Assembly: GCA_028023455.1 (NCBI GenBank)
Contig: JAQFVV010000151.1
Coordinates: forward strand, 2,907,097 to 2,971,096
Direction: 5' to 3'
Length of the DNA stretch: 64,000 nucleotides
Origin: Epiperipatus broadwayi
Taxonomy: Eukaryota > Onychophora > Udeonychophora > Euonychophora > Peripatidae
Numbering within the stretch: the first letter of the stretch is position 1; every line of letters starts with the position of its first letter. Position numbers and translations under genes: made by a program. The notes beneath the pieces were generated by a model. It was given only the letters and a program-made list of their open reading frames with translations. It was not told the origin of the DNA and made no database searches. This document shows, piece by piece, positions 53,076 to 64,000 of the stretch.

Positions 53076-54398
53076 GTAAGATGTAGAATATGTGTTAATG
53101 CAAAACTAGAGAGACAAAAATTATTAAGAAAAACAATATTTACAGTTGATATTCTTAATCTTCAGAAACATTCTAATGAATTTAAATTAGAACTTACAAA
53201 TCGATTTCAAGTATTAGTAGATTTTGAACATGGTTCAGATTTGAATGAAATTAATATGAAAATAACTGATACACTTTTAAAAACTGCAACAAAGATAGCT
53301 GGTAGAAAAAAGCAGCAATTGACCAATAAAATTTCTACTGAGACTAGAGAATTTATGAAGAATAGAAGGAATATGAAGATATACAAAAATGATGCATTAA
53401 AAAGGATTGAATATCTCGAATTTTGTAAAATGGTGCAGAAAAGAGTTGAAAATGATATAAGAAAGTATAACTGTGAACTAGCAAGGAAAGCTGTAGAAGA
53501 AAATAAAAGTCTCAAGAATGTTAAACAACATTTTGGTATTGGTAGGAAATTTATATCTGCAATAAGAAAAAAAGATGGAATTATTACTAAAAAGAAATGA
53601 CATCATGAAATTGGTAGAAGACTTCTATCAAAAATTATATAGTAATAAAGAACAATTACCTCCTATATCTATTATATCTTCCAAATTGCCCAGAATTTTA
53701 AATGAAGAAGTGAGACATGCAATTAAAAGCATGAAGAAAGGAAAGGCTCCAGGAAATGATGGAATTATGATTGAAATATTAAAAGAAACAGGAGAAGAAA
53801 TAGAATTTTTTCTAACAAACTTATATACCAAATGTCTAAATGATAAAGATGTACCAGATGATTGGAAGATTGCAGTATTAATATTAATATTTAAAAAAGG
53901 TGATACAGAAGATATTAGAAATTACAGACCTATCAGCCTTTTATCAGTTTTATACAAAATTTTTACCAAGATAATTACAACTCTTCTACGGAGAACATTG
54001 GACTTCCACCAACCAAGATAACAAGCCGGATTTAAAAGTGGTTTCAGTACAGTAGATCATGTCCAGGTATTGAGAGAAGTTATAGAAAGGACAAATGAAT
54101 ATGAGTTGCCATTATGCTTTGAACTTGTAGATTATGAAAAGGTATTTGATTCTATAAACATTTCTTCAGCGATTAAAGCATTGGATCATCAAGGTATAGA
54201 TCCAGGATATTATCATATTTTAATGAATATTTATAAAATGCAACAGCAACAATAAAGTCAATATTGAGAAAGGTGTAAGATAAGGTGACTCCATATCTTC
54301 AAAATGTTTTACAGCAGTGCTGCAAGAAGTATTTTGGAGATTAAAATGGGAAGCTAAAAAAGTGAAAGTAAATAGAGATTATTTAAGTCATTTAGTAA
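53076..54398 (+). pseudogene. RTE-like non-LTR retrotransposon, reverse-transcriptase N-terminal part
   Basis: From VRCRICVNAKLERQKLLRKT (end of the endonuclease domain) the frame runs on to 53,600 with TVDILNLQKHSNEFKLEL and a basic helical linker. After a frameshift it continues with KGKAPGNDGIMIEILKETGE, then WKIAVLILIFKKGD and IRNYRPISLLSVLYKIFTK. Next is QAGFKSGFSTVDH (preceded by a stop in place of E at about 54,018), VDYEKVFDS, and GVR-stop-GD (stop at 54,281). These are RT blocks in the right order up to just before the YADD box, which is missing because the copy stops at 54,398 against a ribozyme repeat. It is 5'-truncated at a TA run. Dead element. Confidence 0.85.
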
Positions 54399-54524
54399 CT
54401 GAAATACAGGCTTATTATATACCTGTATATAATATATGAGCACAGACTTTCACATGACCCACCACTTTCCACTCTATCTCATAACACTGATACACTTGAA
54501 CACATATATGTTGAAAAGATAAAT

Positions 54525-54585
54525 AATCACCAATATACATATTTCATGCTAAACCAGCAATCATCAATTGGTCCACATTATCATC
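54525..54585 (-). ncRNA. hammerhead motif, family C, one core change
   Basis: The minus strand reads GGACCAA, TTGATGA (first core C to T), TGCTGGTTTAGCA hairpin, GAAAT, AT, ATTGG. Helix I CCAA/TTGG and an outer GATAAT/GATTAT-type pairing are kept. The C-to-T change at the core start should inactivate it. Confidence 0.65.
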
Positions 54586-54997
54586 TCTACACACATATGC
54601 AATAAGTGCTCATATATATATTAAGATAGCCAATCCTCATACTTTAATGGACAGGCTTCACTCCACTCCACACTCCAACTTTTCAACTGTCCATCCAATT
54701 GAAAATCTGATGATGTAATGCTCAAAGGTAACCCTGAGGCTGAGGTTCTTATCACATCCATGTTGACCTAAAGTCAATCTGACTCCTCATGTACAGGACA
54801 TAATCCATTTAATACATATACAAATGATGGGCAGACATCTCTACTATGTAATAACTGAAATACAGGTTTCTTATATACCTGTATCAAGATATGCAATATA
54901 TAGGGTATATGAGCACAGACTTTCACATGACCCACCACTCTCCACACTATCTCATAACACTGATACACTTGAACACATACCTGTCGAAAAAATAAAT

Positions 54998-55060
54998 AAT
55001 CACCAATATATTTATTTCATGCTAAATCAGCAATCATCAGTTGGCCCACCTTATCATCTC
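54998..55060 (-). ncRNA. hammerhead ribozyme motif, family C
   Basis: The minus strand reads GGGCCAA, CTGATGA, T, TGCT/AGCA hairpin around GATTT, T, GAAAT, a 6-base helix III loop segment, A at the cleavage position, TTGG. Core residues match consensus. T opposite T replaces the G-C pair next to helix II. Confidence 0.7.
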
Positions 55061-55345
55061 TACACATATATGCAATGAGTGCTCAGATATATATTAAGAT
55101 AGCCAATCCTCATACTTTAATGGACAGGCTTCAATCCACTCCACACTCCAACTATTCAATCCATCCAATTGAAAATCTGATGATATAATGCTCAAAGGCC
55201 ACCCTGAGGCTGAGATTCTTGTCACACCCATGTCAATCATCAGTTGGACCATATTATCATCTCTACACAAATAAGCAATGAGTGCTCAGATATATATTAA
55301 GATAGTCAATCTTCATACTTTAATGGACAGGCTTCAGTGGACATT

Positions 55346-55790
55346 GCTAATGTGCTGATTCTGGAGTGGCCTAGTATTTGACTGCAAGAAAAAGGTAAGT
55401 AGCTTTCTGCAATAACTTGTTATACTGCCCATGTCTAATACAATAGGCATTGAATGCCTATACTTTCTTTTTTTAAAAAAAGCACTTTATGAATCAGATT
55501 GGATCAATCCATCTAATTAATAAAGCTATTAGCAGAAATAACATAGATGTCTGATTACACTGCCATCTAGTATCCAGTAATTTACTTATTACATAAAATG
55601 GATCATCACTAACTAATGCATGAAGTACTTGTGGAACACAAAAAAAATATGCATAATATGAGTAAATATTGCAAAATAGTTTTTGTTAATTGAAGATTTG
55701 ATGTAATAGGTAGTCAGCGGCACTTTGTTTTGATGAAAAAATAAATGCACACAAAAGGATAGTTCAAAAATATTTTAACATTAATTATTT
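55346..55790. other. no recognisable gene
   Basis: AT-rich sequence. The interrupted LINE does not clearly resume here. Confidence 0.4.
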
Positions 55791-55799
55791 CAATATCAG

Positions 55800-56055
55800 A
55801 CAAAACTCTACATACAATAGCACCATTTAGTGCAAACCAGAGTAATCGATGGATTCAGAAAGGTTTGTGCATAAAATCCCTATCTAGTGGGGTGACTCAT
55901 CCAATATCCCAGACTAGATAAAGATTTTATGCATAAAACATCCTACATTCATTGATTAATCTGGCTTGCACTGAGTGGCGCTACTGTATGGAGAGTTTTG
56001 CCCCCATGAAACAGCTTGTGTAAGCATAAAGAATGCTGATCATGTGATGTTTTTC
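55800..56055. repeat. family A head-to-head copy lacking the ribozyme
   Basis: The antisense left arm (ACAAAACTCTACATACAATA to AATATCCCAGACTAGA) joins directly to the sense right arm (ATAAAGATTTTATGCATAAA to GCTGATCATGTGATG) near 55,921. The junction removes the ribozyme core but keeps both outer borders. Confidence 0.65.
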
Positions 56056-56404
56056 AAGATAGTTATTTTCCAAGTCACTTTGTTTTACTGATAACTTTAC
56101 CTTTGATACTTTCAGTGATATGAACTTCATTTAATTCTTTATTGGTTTGTTATATCTGAGTCACCCATATAGAATTTTGAGACAACTCTGATATAAAGCA
56201 ATTGAAATGAAAACTAGGATTAATACATCTGGATTGTAATTATTGAAATAAGGAATGTTCTAATATTAATTTTTTAAAAATATAAATTGATATTTTTAAA
56301 TTATCCATAATATATAAATCCCTGCAATTTTTAACATTCACCACCAATTTATTTTGGTACTAGTTGAATGTCAGTTGTATCCATCAGTGGAGCTACCATC
56401 CACC

Positions 56405-57178
56405 TACCAAAGCAAAATGAAAATATTTAGTAGATCACAGTTTGTAGATAATAAAAGAATAGCCAAAATAATATTTAATTGGGTTATGGATAAAGGGCAG
56501 GCAACAAGATGGGTGAGAAAAGTAGTATGGTATGCAGAAGATTTTGATAAAGAATTTATGTCAGTATACTTGTACAAATAGGAATGGAATAGAGGAATAG
56601 ATGCATTAGTAAAAAATAAGAAGTTGGAAAGATGGAAACTTGTATGGAGAGTAAAAAGAGTTTAAATATATGGAGAAGTAAACAGAATATTGATTGTGAG
56701 TCAATTTATGATAATAGCAAGGAAAATAGTTAACTGTTTAAGGCTTGAACAGGATCTTTAGCAACAAGAGAATATACACATAAATGGCAAAATGTGGGTG
56801 ATTTAGTCTGCAAGTTGTGTAAGGAAGGCATAGAAAATATTAGACATCTGTTTAATGTAAATGCCTAAAAGCAGAAGGGGTACAAATAATAAGGTCATAA
56901 AAAAATAAATATAAACAAAGTGATTATACAGAAAGTGGATTCTGAGTTTTTATGCTGGGTTTGGGAAAAGATAAAGGGATTTAGATATAAAAGCTTTGGA
57001 TTTGACAAAGATTATGTTGTGGAAATGGGATGAAGCAGAATAAAGAGTAATGTGGGAAAACTTAGGGCAGGGAATGAAAAGGGAAGGTAAAGTGGCTAAC
57101 AGGTTCCCCTGGACATAGTGGCTGAGAGATTCCTGATTCCATATAAGGAGAAATCACAGTATGTCACATCATATAAGC
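56405..57178 (+). pseudogene. Jockey/I-type non-LTR retrotransposon 3' fragment
   Basis: The frame MKIFSRSQFVDNKRIAKIIF, then NWVMDKGQATRWVRKVVWYA, ends at a stop at 56,579. Later frames show GDLVCKLCKEGIENIRHLF, and the 3' end has the family terminus (GGAGAAATCACAGTATGTCA). It is the same family as 23.4 kb and lies head-on to the minus-strand copy starting at 57.57 kb. Confidence 0.75.
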
Positions 57179-57572
57179 ATATGCAAATTGATGTTTTATT
57201 TTTTTTATAAAAACTGAAAACATGAAACTAATTTAAAAATATAAAAATAATATAATTTACTTAGAAAATAAATCTAAAAATAATATATTTGGTGAAAGTA
57301 TGAGTGAAAAGGCAATGTTTTAGATAAGTGCATTAATACAAACATTCCAGGAAAAATGAAATTAGTGTTGCTATTATTACTAAATTTAATTTCTTATGAA
57401 ATATTTGCACTTAAATATATTATTTTTTAAGTTTGTTTTCTAAATAAATTACTGTATTTTCAGGTTTCTTTTTCTTTGCTTTTATTTAAGCCATTTGCCT
57501 TATTCATTAATAACATTTCTCATCAAATGTTCTTTTTTGCTTTTGAAATTTATTGATTAGCTTATTTTTATT
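57179..57572. other. no recognisable gene
   Basis: AT-rich sequence between two LINE 3' ends. Confidence 0.4.
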
Positions 57573-59098
<1,526 letters not shown>

Positions 59099-59104
59099 CT
59101 ATAT

Positions 59105-59345
59105 TTCCTAATTTGTGATGTGATGTACTGTGGCTTCTCTTTAAACAAAGTTAAAAATTTCTCAACAATTATGCCCAGAGAAACCTGTTAGACACTTTAT
59201 TTTCCATTCACCACTCTAAATTTTCCCATATTCTGCTCCATTTCATTTCCACAGCAAAATCTTTGTCAACTCTATGGCCTTTATATCTAAATCCCTCTTA
59301 TCTTTTCCCAAACCGAGCATAAAAACCAATAATCCACTTTGATAG
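59105..59345 (-). pseudogene. non-LTR retrotransposon 3' end, same family
   Basis: Only the last 240 bp remain, with the terminus at TGTGATGTGATGTACTGTGG (59,114) and the antisense of the PLLSFPKPS-type region. It adjoins the 5' end of the previous copy within a few bases. Confidence 0.75.
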
Positions 59346-59548
59346 GAGACAGTGGCTCCACCAACAGATAGTTCATGCATGCAATTTTTTACATTTTTAT
59401 ATTTTTTTCTCAGTTACAAATATTAAAAAAACAGATTGTACTTTATCATGCTTGTTGAGAGATTGGGTGCTGCTTTTTCAATTGAAGGGATTTAATTTTA
59501 TTCTGGTTACTGTAAAATGAAATATATATATACATGTTTGTGTTGTTT
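59346..59548. other. no recognisable gene
   Basis: Short AT-rich spacer between LINE copies. Confidence 0.35.
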
Positions 59549-60541
59549 GATGTAATGTGATGTGATGTATTTGGCTTCTCCTTAAACGAAGTCAAGAATA
59601 TCTCAGCAACTATGCTCAGATAAACCTGTCAGCCACTTTATTTTCCATTCCCCACTCTAAGTCTTCCCATATTCTGCCCTATCCCATTTCCACAACATAA
59701 TCTTTGACAACTCTATGGCCTTTAAATCTAAATCCCCCTTATCTTTTTGCAAACCCAGCATAAAAACTACTAACTCACTTTCTGTATTGTCACTTTGTTC
59801 ATACCTATTCTCCCATAACTTCATTATCTGTACCCTTTCTGCTTTCAAGCATTTACATTCAATCAACAGATGCCTAATATTTTCTATACCTTCCTTACAC
59901 AATTTGCATGCTAAATCACCCATAGTTTTCCATTTACATGTATATTCTCTTGTTGCTAAAGATCCCGTTCGAGCCTTAAACAATAAACTACTTTCGTTAC
60001 TATTATCATAAATTAACTCGCTTCCAATATTCCGTTTACTTCTATATATATTTAAACTCTTCTTACCCTCCATACTACTTCTCCATCTCTCCAACTCCCT
60101 ATTTTTTATTAATACTTCTATTCTTTTATCCCATTCCTTACCACTATAACACTCAACAATCCTCCTAACACAATCATCCCACCTTTTATACAAGTATTCC
60201 GATATAAATTCTTTATCCAAATCTTTTACATACCGCATTACCTTTCTCACCCATCTTGTTACCTGCCCTTTACTCATAACCCAATTAAACACTATTTAGG
60301 CTATTCTTTTACTATCCATAAACTGCAACCTACCAAACATTTTCATTTTACTTTTTGCATCTCTCATATAGAAACTTGACCATCCCATTTCTCCTTGAAT
60401 TGCCTCCTTTGCTGTCCACATCTCGGCATCTAATGCATGTCTTCCTACCTCCCTTTGTACTTTCTCTAAATAATCTAAAATCCTTTTACTAACACATAAT
60501 GCATCATTTCCATATGTTAACCCTGCTACTGCAACTCCCTT
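59549..60541 (-). pseudogene. Jockey/I-type non-LTR retrotransposon, best-preserved C-terminal domain
   Basis: The 3' terminus carries several TGATG-type tail units (59,549-59,572). A 211-codon open frame (59,657-60,292) covers the post-RT domain: NWVMSKGQVTRWVRKVMRYV, a region with ELERWRSSMEGKKSLNIYRS, then SSLLFKARTGSLATREYT. It then has the zinc-knuckle-like CKLCKEGIENIRHLLIEC and FMLGLQKDKGDLDLKAIEL. Upstream of 60,292 the frame is lost but the sequence continues to about 60,541 (AKEAIQGEMGWSSF). The long open frame marks it as the youngest copy here. The reverse transcriptase is absent. Confidence 0.85.
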
Positions 60542-60544
60542 GAA

Positions 60545-61385
60545 TCTGCTAACGCCCTCTAATGGCAGATTTAAATTTTGTGGAATGCGTTTTAAATTTT
60601 ATGTACATAAAAAAAGGGGGAAGTGGGATTATTTTGTAAATAATTTTGCATTTGTAAAATGTTTATACATAAAATAAAAAAATTTTCACCCCCTCCCCAA
60701 TTATTTAAAAAGGGCATTGATCCACTTTAATCTATGATGAAATGAGATGACTTTGCATGTTTTTTTTTTCCATTGCCATTAACCAGGTTATGAGAAATAA
60801 TCCATCTGAGTGGAAGCGCCCTCTGGTGTAATATAAATAATCCACACAAAGAGAAAATAGATTGAAAACACTGCATTTAAGAAGTAAAAAATCTTTGCAA
60901 ACCAAACTAAAGCAGTAATTCTGAAGATTTTGCAAACCATTCGGAACTAACCTTGGAGAGAATTTATTGTAGCTTTATTACAAAATTAGTATTCAGCATA
61001 AAAAATAGTTCCTGGGATTATTGATAAAAAAAAAAGGCTGTTCTTTTGTTTCTAAAGGAACAGAAATGAAATGCTTTACGAGATACATGGAATTTTTTTT
61101 TAAGTTACGAGTTGTTTTTTTTTCAACAGATATTTACTGCTTGATGTTAGTTGATCACCAGATCCCCCTCTCTTTATTAATTTTTAAGAAGATATATAGT
61201 AATATAGACTACAAATTTCGTTATGGTGTCTTCAATGAATTAAAAGCCTTTATGTGCTGTAATAATACTTATCTTCTGATGTTTGATAGATGTAAAGAAA
61301 ATACTTATATTATAATAAATCAAATTTTAAGCGTAAACAGATAATATTAATAACGAGAACACTAAACAGATATAACATGCTATGA
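60545..61385. other. no recognisable gene
   Basis: AT-rich sequence. A 107-codon plus-strand frame (61,021-61,344) is unassigned and has no support from context. Confidence 0.4.
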
Positions 61386-61389
61386 AAAT

Positions 61390-61473
61390 AGATGGAATAA
61401 TTCAATCATGTGGGACTCTCAATCTAAAACACAAGCCAGAACAATTGAGAGTAATGATTGAATTATTCCATCT
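61390..61473. repeat. hairpin of about 30-bp inverted repeats
   Basis: AGATGGAATAATTCAATCAT (61,390-61,409) and its complement (61,454-61,473) form the outer stem. CTCTCAAT and ATTGAGAG continue it after a small mismatch, leaving a loop of about 20 bp. It could be a short foldback element. Confidence 0.75.
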
Positions 61474-61924
61474 GATTCTTAGTAAGCATGTTTAAAGATC
61501 TGTTTGAAAGTGTTTAGCTTTCACGTTATTATATTATAATAATAACAGTAACGTTAAATAATTAAATAATTTAATAAAAGCGAACCAAAACTAATATGCA
61601 GTTTTCATATCAGTATTACTTACTCTTATATTTATAGAATATTAGTTCATCAAAGATCAGGTACTGCTTTTAGTACAAATAATCTGTTCTGTCATTCTTT
61701 CATCTATGTTCTTACTGTCACTCTCTGTTCATTTGTTTGTCTCATCTTTCTATCTTCATGTTTGGTATACATCCCCAATCAGCATAGACTTTCCCCATAT
61801 ACACACTTCTCCTTGCACTGGTAGACATCCATGATATGATGGAATTAAAATGAGAAATGCATTGATAAAAGAAAAAAAAACTTGCAATAATCTCTGCAAT
61901 GCCATGACTGTTTTTTTTTTAAGT
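61474..61924. other. no recognisable gene
   Basis: AT-rich sequence without supported features. Confidence 0.35.
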
Positions 61925-62556
61925 GTTGCAATGCAATACGCTATGGCTTCTCCTTTATCGAAATCAGGAATCTCTTAGCCACTATGACCAGAGGAACCTG
62001 TTAGCTGCTTTATCTTCCCTTTTTCTTCCCCACCCTATGTTTTTCCCCATATTCTTCTCTATCCTGCTCCATCCCATTTCCACATCATCTTTGTCCACTC
62101 CATGGCCTTTATATTTAGATCCCCTTTATCTTTTTTCAACCCTACCATAAAGATCAATAACCGTCTCTCTGTATAATTACGTGGTTTATGTTTATTGTCC
62201 CACAACTTTATTACTTGTAGCCTTCCTGCTTGCAGGCATTTACATTCATTAGCCTTCCTTACATAACTTGCAGATTAAATCACCCACATTTCTCCATTGA
62301 TGTGTGTATTCCTTTGTTACTAATGATCCTGTCGAGCCATAAATAGTAAACTACTTTCCCTGCTCGTATCACAAATTAATTCACATCCAATATTCTGTTT
62401 ACTTCTATATATATTTAAGCTCTTTTTACTCTCCATACTAGTTCCTTATCTCTCCAACTTCCTATTTTTTATTAATACATCTATTCTTAAATCCCAGTCT
62501 TTGCCACTATAACATTCAACAACCCTCCTAACACAATCAACCCATTCTTTGTACAA
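61925..62556 (-). pseudogene. non-LTR retrotransposon 3' fragment, same family
   Basis: The 3' terminus is at GTTGCAATGCAATACGCTAT, then the C-terminal domain in broken frames up to CAAAGAATGGGTTGATTGTG at the 5' side. The next copy begins immediately at 62,557, so one copy is placed directly against the other. Confidence 0.7.
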
Positions 62557-63870
62557 GTGTTGCAATGCCCTGCAACCTCCTTTTTCAGAGCCAGGAATCT
62601 CTCATCCACTATGTCCAGAGTTAGCCACCTTACTTTCCCTTCCAATCCCCACTGTTTTTTCCATATTCTTCTCTATCCTGCTCCATCCCATTTCTACAAC
62701 ATAAACTTTATTAACTCTATGATCTTTATATGTAAATTCCGCATATCTTTTTCCAAACCCAGCATAAAACCCAAGAACCCACTTTCTGTATAATCACTTT
62801 GTTTATATTTATTCTCTCACAACTTCATTATTTGTACCCTTTCTGCTTGCAGGCATTTACATTCAATTAACAGATAAAATCACCCGTATTTTTTCATTTA
62901 TGCGTATATTCCCTTGGTGCTAAAGATCCTGTTTGAGCCTTAAGCAGTAAACTACTTTCCTTGATATTGTTATAAATTAACTCATACCCAATATTCTGTT
63001 TACTTCTATATATATATATATTTAAATTCTCTTTATTCTCCATATCAGTTCTCCATCTCTCCAAGTCACTATTTTTTATTAATGAATCTATTCTTGTATT
63101 CCATTCCTTGCCACTATAACACTCAACAATTCTCCTAACATAATCATCCAACCTTTTGCATAAGTATGTTGACATAAAGTCTTTATCTAAAACTTTCGCA
63201 TAATGTACTTACTTTTTTCACCCATTTTGATGCCCGTCTTTTACACATAACTTAATTAAATACTATTGTGGCTATTCTTGCATCTCTCATATAAAACTTT
63301 GACCATCTTTTCTTCCAATTGCCTCATTTGCGGTCCATACATCTCCATCTAATGCATGTCTTTGTACTTCTCTATGTACTTTTTCTAAGTAATCAAACAC
63401 CCTTTTACTAACACATAAAACATCATTACTATAAGATAATCCTACTACTGACACTACCTTCCAAACAATTCTAGATGCATCATATTTATTATACGCAAAA
63501 CACTGTTAATTTCTTTTATCAATCTCTTACTTTTCTTTGCTTTGTTGATCAATTTCCCCCCGTTCTTCCAAGTAATTTCTCTAATTATTTAAGACAATTC
63601 CCAAGTAGTTAACTACTCACCACACTTATTATATCCCCCAATAAAACTTATTTGTTTTCTCTGTCTCTAACATTTATCATTTCTTTTGATTTTTCTTCAC
63701 TAAATTTAATTCCATCTCTTTAACCACTTTTGTGCAGGTCTTCATCATAACTTCCATATCTTCCCTACTTTCTGTGCACAAGAAGATATCAGTCAATAAA
63801 AGACCTGATAATGTATATATTCCCTTGTCACCTATTAGTAATATCTTTATCCCTTTTCCTAGTCTAGAGA
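62557..63870 (-). pseudogene. non-LTR retrotransposon fragment with degenerate reverse-transcriptase end
   Basis: The 3' terminus is at TTGCAATGCCCTGCAACCTC. Frames on the minus strand include a 93-codon piece (62,894-63,175) with YLCKRLDDYVRRIVECYSGK and SSLLLKAQTGSLAPREYT. The part matching the FADD region (63,780-63,810) reads with TD in place of ADD and is broken. A deletion removes sequence near 63,185-63,265. Dead copy. Confidence 0.7.
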
Positions 63871-64000
63871 GAAACTAACTCCACCTTGTGTGAAATATTG
63901 TAATAAAATATATTGAACTATCAACATGGGTATAGAGATACAGATGTTTAATAGTTGTAGATCACCTGATGAGTAAAGATTCACAAAATGCATCAACAAT

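Larger units (their letters stand above)
54399..55345 (-). repeat. family C ribozyme repeat, 473-bp direct tandem
   Basis: CACAGACTTTCACATGACCC at 54,441 and 54,914 and the ribozyme at 54,541 and 55,014 both give a 473-bp period. Two units are followed by a partial third from 55,234, where a deletion joins CATGTCAATC inside the ribozyme. All units are antisense to the plus strand. This is the direct-tandem form of the family that is head-to-head at 4.86-5.48 kb. Confidence 0.85.

Overview
This window is strongly AT-rich eukaryotic DNA with no complete host gene in view. The animal-type retroelements (GIY-YIG Penelope-like elements, animal non-LTR lineages, a tRNA-derived SINE-like sequence, hAT, Ty3/gypsy) point to a metazoan, most likely an invertebrate. 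I cannot place it more precisely from sequence alone. Nearly everything recognisable is a mobile element or a product of duplication.

Layout. 0-9.3 kb: an unassigned GC-richer kilobase, a broken hAT transposase, a 1.86-kb head-to-head Penelope-like (PLE) palindrome, a ribozyme-bearing inverted repeat, and a non-LTR retrotransposon split by a second PLE palindrome that carries a tRNA-like sequence in both arms. 9.2-20 kb: two copies of a duplicated block, each with the same short terminal-exon-like reading frame; a third, much interrupted copy lies at 30-36.5 kb. 20-28 kb: short hammerhead-ribozyme repeats and non-LTR fragments. 31-36 kb: a minisatellite, a tandem ribozyme repeat and an internally deleted gypsy-type LTR element with a 5-bp target duplication. 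39.2-53.0 kb: a two-copy segmental duplication; the second copy carries a 1,280-bp palindromic ribozyme element whose empty site is preserved in the first. 53-55.3 kb: a reverse-transcriptase fragment and a 473-bp tandem ribozyme repeat. 56.4-63.9 kb: a cluster of truncated copies of one non-LTR family, mostly on the minus strand.

Main result. Three dispersed repeat families (called A, B and C here) each carry a type I hammerhead ribozyme motif. It consists of a CUGANGA core, a short helix II, GAAA, a 2-bp helix III with a very small loop, a cleavage-site UH, and a helix I closed by flanking pairs. Family C has the canonical core. Families A and B show compensatory or wobble-tolerant changes between copies. 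The units are about 456, 360 and 473 bp and occur as direct tandems, as expected for retrozyme-like elements, and also as head-to-head palindromes. Two family A insertions and the second PLE palindrome all have 13-bp target duplications. This suggests that PLE machinery mobilises the ribozyme repeats, and that both may insert as inverted dimers.
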